NCBI GenBank assembly: GCA_012839145.1
Contig: DUNY01000303.1
Coordinates: 1 to 5,727, forward strand
Origin: Thermoanaerobacterales bacterium
Lineage (GTDB): Bacteria > Bacillota > Thermosediminibacteria > Thermosediminibacterales > Tepidanaerobacteraceae
Length of the DNA stretch: 5,727 nucleotides
Direction: 5' to 3'
The position numbers were made by a program, and so were the translations under genes. Below, in pieces: positions 1 to 5,727 of this stretch; within the stretch, counting starts at the first letter, position 1; the number at the start of each line of letters is the position of its first letter. Below the pieces are notes generated by a model. The model was given only the letters and a program-made list of their open reading frames with translations. It was not told where the DNA came from and searched no databases.

Positions 1-1705
1 AAAAATCGCCGGTTTTCCGTTGTATGGGTAATATTAGCTTTCTGGCATACTCATTGTCAGGATTGTCAAAGACCTCCCAAGCCGGGCCGGATTCTACTAT
101 TTCACCTTGATGCATTATATACACTTTATCGGCAATTTTTCTTGCCAGGTCCAGATCATGGGTTATATAAATCATAGCAAACCCCAGGGAGTTTTGAAGG
201 CCTTTTAAAAGCCGCAAAATATTTGCCTGAGTTGAAGGATCCAGCATGGAGCTTATTTCATCGGCAATGAGGAGTTTCGGCTCCATTACCAGACTGCGCG
301 CAATGGAGACCCGCTGCCGCTGCCCACCGCTTAATGTAAAACACCGCCGGTTTAAAAAACTATCATCAGTGGAAAGCTCCATATTGGAAAGAACTTTTTT
401 AACTTTTTCCGCTCGTTCTACGGGACTATATAGTTTTAATATGTCCAAGGGCTCTTTTACAGCTTGAAGCACAGTAAATTGGTCGTTTATGGATGAAAAA
501 GGGTCTTGAAATACCATTTGTATGCCCTTTGGTCTACAGGCAAACTCATACTGCTTGACTGGTTGACCTAAGAATTTTGTATGTCCGTTATCCGGATTCA
601 AATAACCTGAAAGAACACTTGCCAGGGTAGTTTTTCCCGATCCCGATTGTCCTATCAATGCTACAATCTCCCCGGCACGAACACTCATATGGCAGTTTTT
701 GCAAGCGCGAATCTTACGACCTTTAAAAGAGTAGGTTTTGTCTATTCCCTGTGCTTCCAAAAGTGTTACAATACCACCTTTGTTACAGGCTACCCGACGT
801 TCAAGGGATACGTATTCCAGTTTAGGCATTTGGTCCTTACATATGTCAGAACTTTGACAGCATCGGGGATAAAATGGGCAACCTTTATGGGACACCGGTT
901 TACCAGATGGGGGAATCCCCCATAGGTCCTGATAGGGATTTATGGAGGGAGATGAGTTGATAAGTCCACGGGTATAAGTATGGAGTGGGTTTTTGAGAAT
1001 ATCGCGAGTAAGGCCCTCTTCAAGGATGCAGCCCCGATACATCACGCACATTTTGCCGGTCAAGCGGGTAATGACAGAAAAATCATGGGATATGACAATC
1101 ATTGAAAACCTTTTTTCTCGTTGGAGTTTTGCCAGGAGCTCAATGATCTCGGCTTTGGATAAGGCATCTAAGGAGCCGGTGGGCTCATCGATTATGAGTA
1201 CTTTTGGGTCACAGGCCAGTGCCATGGCAATAAGCACCTTCTGCCTCATACCTCCGGACAGCTGATGGGGAAAGCTGTCCGCCACAGATACTTCAAGCCC
1301 TACCTGCTCAAGGAGCACTTTAACCTGCTGGTCGGCTTCCAGTTGTTTCATTTTGAGATGATGGATAATACATTCTTTTATCTGCTCTTTTACTGTCAAG
1401 AGAGGGTTTAATGTTTCAAGGCCGTTTTGAAACACCATGGCTATATGTTTCCACCGATACATATTTAACTGACCGGGGGAAAGCTTACGCAGATTTACAC
1501 CCTTATACTCAATGGTTCCGTCAACCTTTGCTCCGGAATTCAGTATACCCATTATTGCCAAGCCCAGCGTAGTTTTGCCGCTGCCTGATTCTCCGATGAT
1601 TCCCAAGGCTTGCCCCTGTTCCAGAGTAAAGGACATATCTTTTACGGCATGAGTTTCTTGACCGGCTTGATTGTAGGTTACTGACAGATTTTTAACTTTT
1701 AGCAC
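1..1705 (-). CDS. Fused double-ATPase subunit (DppD-DppF type) of a peptide/nickel ABC importer, 3' end outside window
   Basis: This cytoplasmic protein hydrolyses ATP to power the importer formed with the two permeases. I translated the minus strand codon by codon from 1705 to 2 and found 568 codons without a stop. The start is GTG at 1705-1703, preceded by AAAAGGGG with a 7-nt spacer. The first nucleotide-binding domain has Walker A GESGSGKT (residues 38-45), Q-loop Q93, signature LSGGM (149-153), Walker B LIIDEP (170-175) and H-loop H207. A DppD/OppD-type C-terminal extension follows with GCPFYPRC and cysteines at 276, 282, 289 and 307. A second complete domain has Walker A GQSGSGKT (352-359), Q400, LSGGQ (458-462), Walker B LLIADE (478-483) and H516. 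Usually these are two separate proteins of about 320 residues; here they are joined with no stop between them. The gene lies 42 nt after the second permease. Few codons should remain beyond the left edge. Confidence 0.93.
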   Translation of the reverse strand, partial: MLKVKNLSVTYNQAGQETHAVKDMSFTLEQGQALGIIGESGSGKTTLGLAIMGILNSGAKVDGTIEYKGVNLRKLSPGQLNMYRWKHIAMVFQNGLETLNPLLTVKEQIKECIIHHLKMKQLEADQQVKVLLEQVGLEVSVADSFPHQLSGGMRQKVLIAMALACDPKVLIIDEPTGSLDALSKAEIIELLAKLQREKRFSMIVISHDFSVITRLTGKMCVMYRGCILEEGLTRDILKNPLHTYTRGLINSSPSINPYQDLWGIPPSGKPVSHKGCPFYPRCCQSSDICKDQMPKLEYVSLERRVACNKGGIVTLLEAQGIDKTYSFKGRKIRACKNCHMSVRAGEIVALIGQSGSGKTTLASVLSGYLNPDNGHTKFLGQPVKQYEFACRPKGIQMVFQDPFSSINDQFTVLQAVKEPLDILKLYSPVERAEKVKKVLSNMELSTDDSFLNRRCFTLSGGQRQRVSIARSLVMEPKLLIADEISSMLDPSTQANILRLLKGLQNSLGFAMIYITHDLDLARKIADKVYIMHQGEIVESGPAWEVFDNPDNEYARKLILPIQRKTGDF

Positions 1706-1712
1706 TGTAATA

Positions 1713-1720
1713 CCCCTTTT
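1713..1720 (-). promoter_or_regulatory. Ribosome binding site of the fused ATPase gene
   Basis: The minus strand reads AAAAGGGG, then 7 nt, then GTG at 1705-1703. The reading frame is open upstream as far as the permease stop, but no ATG or other GTG/TTG codon lies between that stop and this site. It therefore fixes the GTG as the start. Confidence 0.75.
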
Positions 1721-1747
1721 CCATATAGGTTTCCGGTTATAGCTGTT

Positions 1748-2590
1748 TTATACAACGGAACTGATTTTTGTATCTAATATCTTTTCAAATTCCCTGCCTA
1801 TAACTGCAGTTGACAACACCAAAAGTATTATACAAAGCAGTGGATATACCAACCACCATTTCCAATAATCAGTAAAATATATCCCGGGAAAATTCAACGC
1901 ATAGTTTAATATAAGCCCCCAACTTTTGCTTGTGGGATCCCCTAGGCCTAAAAAGGATAGACTTGCCTCAGATACTATGGCCTTGCTTATGAGTCTGATG
2001 AAGCTTGTGGCCGAAAGGGGAAAAATTCGGGGTAAAAAATGCTTTATGGTAATATATGAAAAACCGGCTCCATAACCTTGGGCTGCTTTAATATACATTT
2101 CTTGTTTAAGTGAAATGATTTTAGAGCGTATGATCCGGGCAGGCATAGCCCAAGACAGAATGGACAAAATCAATATAATGTTTTTGATGCTGGGCCCGAA
2201 AAAGGCTCCGGCTGCAATCATTAACGGTAAGCCGGGTATGGCAGTCAGTACATCGATGACCGCAGATATAACAAGGTCCGGTATTCCACCGCAATAACCG
2301 GCTATAATACCCAAAGCAGTTCCCAGTAAACAGGCAGTCAAAGCTGTGCCAATTCCTACTGCTATACTGTTTCGTGCTCCATAGCATATTTGAGACCACA
2401 AATCTATTCCCAGGTCATCAGTCCCCAGTATATGGGCTTTGCTTGGAGGCTCAAGAGCGTCTCCGGTGGGCTGATTCCAGGGGTGTTTTGTCAATAAAGG
2501 GGCGAATATAGCCATAAAACACACTAAGGTTATGAGGAATACGGAAATTTTGCCGGCTGTAGAAAACCGTTTCAAAATATTGGACATCAT
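1748..2590 (-). CDS. ABC importer permease, DppC/OppC/NikC type
   Basis: This inner-membrane subunit forms half of the translocation channel. The 280-residue length is normal for DppC/OppC. An N-terminal membrane segment (about 14-32) is followed by the family's conserved loop HILGTDDLGIDLWSQ (53-67) with GARNSI. The EAA coupling loop that docks on an ATPase domain runs about 166-191 (YIKAAQGYGAG...). It is followed by EASLSFLGLG (208-217) and SWGLIL (223-228), both typical of this subunit. Further membrane segments lie near 78-99, 105-130, 136-152 and 246-266. The gene begins 9 nt after the DppB-type permease stop. Two ATGs are adjacent: GGTG lies 4 nt before the first and 7 nt before the second (2587), so the protein may start one residue later. 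The permease assignment is firm; the transported substrate is unknown. Confidence 0.93.
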   Translation of the reverse strand: MMSNILKRFSTAGKISVFLITLVCFMAIFAPLLTKHPWNQPTGDALEPPSKAHILGTDDLGIDLWSQICYGARNSIAVGIGTALTACLLGTALGIIAGYCGGIPDLVISAVIDVLTAIPGLPLMIAAGAFFGPSIKNIILILSILSWAMPARIIRSKIISLKQEMYIKAAQGYGAGFSYITIKHFLPRIFPLSATSFIRLISKAIVSEASLSFLGLGDPTSKSWGLILNYALNFPGIYFTDYWKWWLVYPLLCIILLVLSTAVIGREFEKILDTKISSVV

Positions 2591-2599
2591 TTATCACCA

Positions 2600-3568
2600 T
2601 CAAATTATTCTTGGGTCCAGCTTCTTATATATAATGTCTGCCGCTAAATTCATGATAATTACAAAGAACGTTACAGTAAGAAATATTCCTTGAATCAATG
2701 GATAATCCCTGACCATTACAGCCTGCCGCATCAATAATCCAAGCCCTGGGTACTTAAAGACGTTTTCCACCAGTATGGTCCCTCCCACTGCTTGCCCTAA
2801 GCTGTAAAAAGCCCTGGTTACAATAGGCAGAGCTGCATTTGTTAAAGCATGACGAAAGAGTATGCGCCGTGTGCTAAGGCCCTTAGCCTTAGCAGTAGTC
2901 ATATAATCTTTGGACATTACCGTAATCATGCTGTTTCTCGCTATAAGATAGAATCCCCCCATTTGAACGACAGCAAGGGTAAGTGCCGGCAAAAAACCGT
3001 GGAGGGCTATATCCAAAAACCGGCTAGACCAAGAAACATACTCGGCAAAGGGTTTCATACCTCCTGAAAGGGGGAATAACCCCTGCCGGGCTGCCAAGAA
3101 TAACAGGAATAGTATACCTATCAAAAATGCCGGTATTTCAGAAAGGATTATCATCAGAGAGTAGAGGGCTTTATCTAAAACGCCCCGGCGGTACCATGCC
3201 GATAGGCACCCCAAAAGTGTGCCAATAAAGCCGCCTATTATTACCGATAGCAATACTAGGGAGACGGACCAAGGGATACGGTTTTTGATAATCAACCTGA
3301 CATCATTGTTAAAATATATGCTATATCCCAAATCCCCTTTAATAATGTTTTTCAGATAACGCCCATATTGGGTTAAAACCGGCACGTCCAAGCCATAGTA
3401 AGCTTTTTGTCGCTGGATTTCTTCCTGAGAGTAAGTTATTGTTATTTCTCCCTGCTCACTTGATAAAAAATAAAAGGGGTCCCCGGGCATGATCCGGGGC
3501 AGAAAAAAATTCAATGTTATTATACAGAAAAAAGTTAAAAGGTATCTGATGGCTTTTTGATATTTCAT
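2600..3568 (-). CDS. ABC importer permease, DppB/OppB/NikB type
   Basis: This inner-membrane subunit pairs with the DppC-type permease to form the channel. It has 322 residues, the usual family length. The N-terminal membrane segment (about 8-26) is followed by the PGDP motif (28-31), and an extracytoplasmic region contains YGLDVPVLTQYGRYL (58-72). Membrane segments lie near 101-125, 136-160, 190-210, 248-266 and 292-315. The EAA loop is at about 221-250 (DYMTTAKAKGLS..., with ALPIV at its end). VENVFKYPGLG (267-277) and the C-terminal LDPRI are hallmarks of DppB/OppB. Its ATG overlaps the stop of the binding-protein gene in ATGA (3565-3568), so the two are probably translationally coupled. 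A modest GGAAAG site lies 6 nt upstream. The substrate cannot be inferred. Confidence 0.94.
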   Translation of the reverse strand: MKYQKAIRYLLTFFCIITLNFFLPRIMPGDPFYFLSSEQGEITITYSQEEIQRQKAYYGLDVPVLTQYGRYLKNIIKGDLGYSIYFNNDVRLIIKNRIPWSVSLVLLSVIIGGFIGTLLGCLSAWYRRGVLDKALYSLMIILSEIPAFLIGILFLLFLAARQGLFPLSGGMKPFAEYVSWSSRFLDIALHGFLPALTLAVVQMGGFYLIARNSMITVMSKDYMTTAKAKGLSTRRILFRHALTNAALPIVTRAFYSLGQAVGGTILVENVFKYPGLGLLMRQAVMVRDYPLIQGIFLTVTFFVIIMNLAADIIYKKLDPRII

Positions 3569-5151
3569 TTTTCTCTTTCCAAGTATGATAATTTATTGTG
3601 TGTTACCGCATGATGGTCAAACACATGAACCCATCCGTCGTATTTTTCAGGTTTGTAAACCATATATTCAACAGTATTGTAAAGAGGTAAAAGGGGTATT
3701 TCATCAGAAATTAGTTTTTGAAGGTCTAATATCATAGATTTTCTTTTTTGTTCATCCAGTTCGGAAAGCTGTTTTTGGCAAAGTTCATTTATTTGAGGAT
3801 TACTGTAACCGGGAATTACATTGGATACAGGACTGGCATCCCGTGCAACGGTCACACCATAGACTTCCCTGAGACAATCGGCATCTTGACCCCAGCCGCC
3901 GTGGCCTATCAAGGCCAGTTCATAATTTTGCTCTTTTACCTGACTGTCTCGGGTTTTCATGTCCACAGTCCGGACCTCAAGATTAATTCCGGCCTTGGCA
4001 AAGTTTATTTTCAGAAGCTCGGCAATCCTTGCTTCTTTTTGATCATCAGATATGAGCAATGTTAGACTTAATGATTTATTGTTTAGGAGCTCCTTGGCTT
4101 TCTCTATATCAAACTCGTATTTTGTTACATCAGGGTTGTGCCATATGTGATCAATTGGCAGATATCCGGGACTTGCAGGAACTGCTGCTCCCCGGGCTAC
4201 TTTTTCTATAAGTTCATCAACATCTATGGCGTGAGCAATGGCTTTCCTTGTATTTACATCAGATAGCTCCGGTTTTTTCTCCATATTGAAAAGAAGTCTA
4301 TAACCCCAAAAGGCAGGGCTTTTAAGAATTTTATACTCCTCATTGTTTTTATACCGATCCATTAAATCCGCCGGAACATCCAATAAATCGATTTCTGCCT
4401 TTTCAAAAGCCAGCACCTGATCACTTACGGGGATAAATTCAATTACATCCACCCGAACCTTAGGTCCCCAATAATCCTCAAAGGCTTGAAATCGATAGGT
4501 GCCCTGCTCTTGATTGTAATCTGTAAGTGTATAGGGACCGCATCCCACTAATTTGACCAAATCAATTGCTTTTTTAGGGTCTTCTATGTCTTTCCAAATA
4601 TGCTCCGGAATTATCCTTACAATCCCTAATCTGTCCAGTAGGGTGGCATTGGGCTCATTTACCGTTATTTTAACTTGGCACTCATCGATAACCTCTATTT
4701 TGTCAATAAACGGTTTCCCATCAATTAACAAGCTATTGGATACGGGGGGATGTTTTGTGAAATACTCGAAGGAAAATTTTACGTCTTCTGCAGTAAGTAG
4801 CTCTCCATCATGCCATTTTACTCCTGAGTTTAATACGAAAGTATACTCCCTACCGTCGGGAGAAATAGTCCATTCCTTGGCAAGCCAGGGGATGAGACCT
4901 TTTTCCCCTTTCTCCAAAAGGCTGTCATATATTAGACGCATCTTCGACATACCTGGCCCCCGGGAATAGTGGGCAAAAGGAGAAGGAAAGCCCCAATCCC
5001 CGCCTTCCAGGCGTATTACTAAAGGGGAATCCAGTTCGGTAGAATCACTTACAGTCTTCTGCTGGGGTTTTGCGCCACAGCCGTTCATACTGAACATTAT
5101 AGCTGCCAACATAAACAAAATGAGCATTTTGCCTATATTTGATTTTTTCAC
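3565..5151 (-). CDS. Extracellular substrate-binding lipoprotein, SBP_bac_5 (DppA/OppA/NikA) family
   Basis: This protein captures the substrate outside the membrane and delivers it to the permease pair. I chose GTG at 5151-5149 because AAGAGGGG sits exactly 7 nt upstream, the same arrangement as in the ATPase gene; this gives 528 residues. A longer reading from GTG at 5169 would add six residues but has no ribosome binding site. From the chosen start, a Lys-rich N-terminus and hydrophobic stretch (about 9-22) lead to MNGC with Cys25 as the likely lipidated residue. The lipobox is imperfect, with Met at -3. The SBP_bac_5 core follows: YDSLLEKGEKGLIPWLAKEW (75-94), GVKWHDGE (110-117), AEDVKFSFEY (121-130), then RIIPEHIW, GCGPYTL and TRKAIAHAIDVDELI. 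The full length is normal. Which ligand it binds (peptide, metal chelate or opine-like compound) cannot be told from these motifs. Confidence 0.93.
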   Translation of the reverse strand: MKKSNIGKMLILFMLAAIMFSMNGCGAKPQQKTVSDSTELDSPLVIRLEGGDWGFPSPFAHYSRGPGMSKMRLIYDSLLEKGEKGLIPWLAKEWTISPDGREYTFVLNSGVKWHDGELLTAEDVKFSFEYFTKHPPVSNSLLIDGKPFIDKIEVIDECQVKITVNEPNATLLDRLGIVRIIPEHIWKDIEDPKKAIDLVKLVGCGPYTLTDYNQEQGTYRFQAFEDYWGPKVRVDVIEFIPVSDQVLAFEKAEIDLLDVPADLMDRYKNNEEYKILKSPAFWGYRLLFNMEKKPELSDVNTRKAIAHAIDVDELIEKVARGAAVPASPGYLPIDHIWHNPDVTKYEFDIEKAKELLNNKSLSLTLLISDDQKEARIAELLKINFAKAGINLEVRTVDMKTRDSQVKEQNYELALIGHGGWGQDADCLREVYGVTVARDASPVSNVIPGYSNPQINELCQKQLSELDEQKRKSMILDLQKLISDEIPLLPLYNTVEYMVYKPEKYDGWVHVFDHHAVTHNKLSYLEREK

Positions 5152-5158
5152 GTTAAGT

Positions 5159-5166
5159 CCCCTCTT
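5159..5166 (-). promoter_or_regulatory. Ribosome binding site of the binding-protein gene
   Basis: The minus strand reads AAGAGGGG, then the 7-nt spacer ACTTAAC, then GTG at 5151-5149. This supports the shorter start over the in-frame GTG at 5169-5167, which would place this site inside the coding region. Confidence 0.75.
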
Positions 5167-5203
5167 CACATGTTGTGTTCCAGTGTACTAAGTAACTGTC
5201 GCA

Positions 5204-5219
5204 GGTTGTAGGTAATACC
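5204..5219 (+). repeat. Inverted repeat, left copy (GGTTGTAGGTAATACC)
   Basis: This 16-bp sequence matches the reverse complement of 5437-5452 exactly. Its inner half, GGTAATACC, is itself a palindrome around one base (GGTA-A-TACC), so it could also be a protein-binding site. Weaker inverted similarity continues inward to about 5272, including ATTATT...CGA, TGGTTCT and AAAAGCC blocks. Confidence 0.85.
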
Positions 5220-5238
5220 GTTCGCTCAGATTATTTTT

Positions 5239-5258
5239 TCGATGGTTCTAAACCTCGA
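5239..5258 (-). promoter_or_regulatory. Leader RNA hairpin
   Basis: The minus strand reads TCGA-GGTT-TAG-AACC-A-TCGA, an 8-bp stem with one bulged base and a 3-nt loop, inside the predicted leader. On the transcript it is followed by a run of A, not U, so it is not an intrinsic terminator. It may be structural or a by-product of the inverted-repeat arm. Confidence 0.35.
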
Positions 5259-5288
5259 TTTCTGCAAAAGCCTAAAGTTTTAAGCTCT

Positions 5289-5317
5289 ATTCTAACTCTG
5301 AAAGCATGAAATGCTAA
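5289..5317 (-). promoter_or_regulatory. Candidate sigma-A promoter for the transporter operon
   Basis: The minus strand reads TTAGCA (5317-5312), a 17-nt spacer, then TAGAAT (5294-5289). These match the TTGACA/TATAAT consensus at 4 and 5 of 6 positions. Transcription would start near 5282, giving a leader of about 130 nt before the GTG. The spacing is ideal, but in AT-rich DNA such matches arise by chance, so this remains a candidate. Confidence 0.4.
5303..5315. promoter_or_regulatory. Palindrome overlapping the candidate -35 box
   Basis: AGCAT-GAA-ATGCT is a perfect 5-bp inverted repeat with a 3-nt centre. It covers part of the candidate -35 element and spacer, where a repressor site would block RNA polymerase. 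It also lies between two direct copies of TATTCTAAC. I do not recognise it as the operator of a known regulator. Confidence 0.3.
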
Positions 5318-5436
5318 GTAAATCTTATTCTAACCAGTTTTGATTAGTCACTTCTGTTACTCCGCAAAAAGCTTTTTAACGGCTTTTTTGTAATCTCTGT
5401 AAGAACCATTTTCGATAAAATAATAATTCGCTCTCT

Positions 5437-5452
5437 GGTATTACCTACAACC
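5437..5452 (-). repeat. Inverted repeat, right copy (GGTATTACCTACAACC on the plus strand)
   Basis: This is the exact reverse-complement partner of 5204-5219, with outer ends 249 bp apart. Similarity continues inward to about 5381 with small gaps, giving arms of roughly 69 and 72 bp around a centre of about 108 bp. That layout is typical of a MITE or another decayed non-autonomous element. I found no clear target-site duplication. Confidence 0.85.
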
Positions 5453-5493
5453 CCTTGCATTTTGTAAGTCCGGACCTTCAAACTGGATTCTTT

Positions 5494-5727
5494 TTACACC
5501 TGCCAGTACAGCCAAGCTACTTTTGATGTGGTTTGCTCTTTGACCTTTCCATTAACGGAAATACTTTTTAGGTAGTCAATTATATCTTGCCTATTGTAAA
5601 AAGCTTGCCCACTCAGCCTAGTCATAAATATATCGGTCATCCAATCTATGTCGTACTCGCTGCTCCATGACCTATCATGATAAGTAATTTCAGGATAATA
5701 ACCCCAGTTCCACAAGAGATTGAAACT
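5494..5727 (-). CDS. C-terminal part of an upstream protein, possibly a SAM-dependent methyltransferase
   Basis: The frame is open from the right edge to a TAA at 5496-5494, so only the last 77 residues are visible and the true start lies outside. The visible part begins FNLLWNWGYYPE, has an acidic/aromatic middle and ends KVAWLYWQV. An FNLL...G.YP opening and a terminal beta strand ending in W-x-W are reminiscent of C-terminal segments of certain class I methyltransferases found beside peptide/nickel-type ABC importers. This is recalled resemblance only; the SAM-binding motifs would lie upstream and cannot be seen. It is on the same strand as the transporter genes but separated by about 340 bp with its own candidate promoter, so cotranscription is uncertain. 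Confidence 0.5.
   Translation of the reverse strand, partial: SFNLLWNWGYYPEITYHDRSWSSEYDIDWMTDIFMTRLSGQAFYNRQDIIDYLKSISVNGKVKEQTTSKVAWLYWQV

Larger units (their letters stand above)
5152..5493. other. Gene-free upstream region of the operon
   Basis: This stretch of about 340 bp separates the partial upstream gene from the binding-protein gene. It is AT-rich and holds an inverted-repeat pair (5204-5219 and 5437-5452), a promoter candidate (5289-5317), a palindrome over its -35 box (5303-5315), two copies of TATTCTAAC (5288-5296 and 5326-5334), a leader hairpin (5239-5258) and the 8-bp palindrome GTCCGGAC (5469-5476). I saw no convincing intrinsic terminator after the upstream gene, and no riboswitch pattern that I recognise. 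Open frames in it are short and lack ribosome binding sites. Confidence 0.7.

Noticed and set aside
246..1265. Several plus-strand open frames opposite the ATPase gene (246-467, 647-925, 993-1265).
   Set aside because: They lie antisense to a fully motif-supported ATPase frame, and their translations show no family features.
2115..2399. A 92-codon minus-strand frame and a 60-codon plus-strand frame inside the DppC-type permease.
   Set aside because: Both overlap the permease in other frames, and the permease has all its family motifs.
3748..4969. Plus-strand open frames opposite the binding-protein gene (3748-4065 and 4553-4969).
   Set aside because: They are mirror frames of a recognised SBP_bac_5 gene, and I saw no protein motifs in them.
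5152..5169. GTG at 5169 as the start of the binding protein.
   Set aside because: It has no ribosome binding site upstream, while the in-frame GTG at 5151 has AAGAGGGG at 7 nt.
5152..5290. Cobalamin, Ni/Co or SAM riboswitch in the leader.
   Set aside because: I could not find the conserved core sequences of these classes; only a single 8-bp hairpin is clear.
5365..5390. AAAAAGCTTTTT...GGCTTTTTT as an intrinsic terminator.
   Set aside because: The stem is almost all A-T. On the minus strand, the relevant direction, no U-run follows it.
5344..5460. A 38-codon minus-strand ORF starting ATG CAA GGG and overlapping the right inverted repeat.
   Set aside because: It has no convincing ribosome binding site and no recognisable family, and it competes with another frame in the same repeat arm.
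5469..5476. GTCCGGAC as a terminator stem after the upstream gene.
   Set aside because: It is a palindrome without a loop and is not followed by a T-run; it is short enough to be chance.

Overview
The window is one minus-strand operon for an ABC importer of the peptide/nickel (Dpp/Opp/Nik) class. The moderate-to-low GC content, AGGGG-type Shine-Dalgarno sites, GTG starts and short lipoprotein signal peptide suggest a low-GC Gram-positive anaerobe (Clostridia / Peptococcaceae-like). That host call is an inference; no taxonomic marker is present.

Layout, in the direction of transcription (right to left). 5727-5494: the C-terminal end of a gene running in from outside the window, tentatively a SAM-dependent methyltransferase. 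5493-5152: a gene-free stretch of about 340 bp. It holds a pair of inverted repeats (perfect over 16 bp, imperfect over about 70 bp per arm), a plausible promoter with a small palindrome over its -35 box, and a leader hairpin. 5151-3565: substrate-binding lipoprotein (SBP_bac_5). 3568-2600: first permease (DppB/OppB type), whose start overlaps the previous stop by 4 nt (ATGA). 2590-1748: second permease (DppC/OppC type), 9 nt further on. 1705-1: one uninterrupted frame of at least 568 codons encoding BOTH ATPase domains (DppD-like plus DppF-like) as a single fused protein, running off the left edge. It begins with GTG and has no stop in the window, so an ATG-to-stop ORF search would miss it.

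Together the genes encode a complete importer: the lipoprotein captures the substrate outside the membrane, the two permeases form the channel, and the fused double ATPase drives transport. The substrate (peptide, nickel/cobalt complex, opine-type metallophore or other) cannot be read from the sequence.

The points most worth a second look are the ATPase fusion, with a Shine-Dalgarno-like sequence still at the joint; the unequal motifs of its two nucleotide-binding domains; the four-cysteine insert of the first domain; and the MITE-like inverted-repeat segment in the operon's upstream region. I found no clearly new system. CRISPR arrays, tRNA/rRNA genes and complete insertion sequences are absent as far as I can see.
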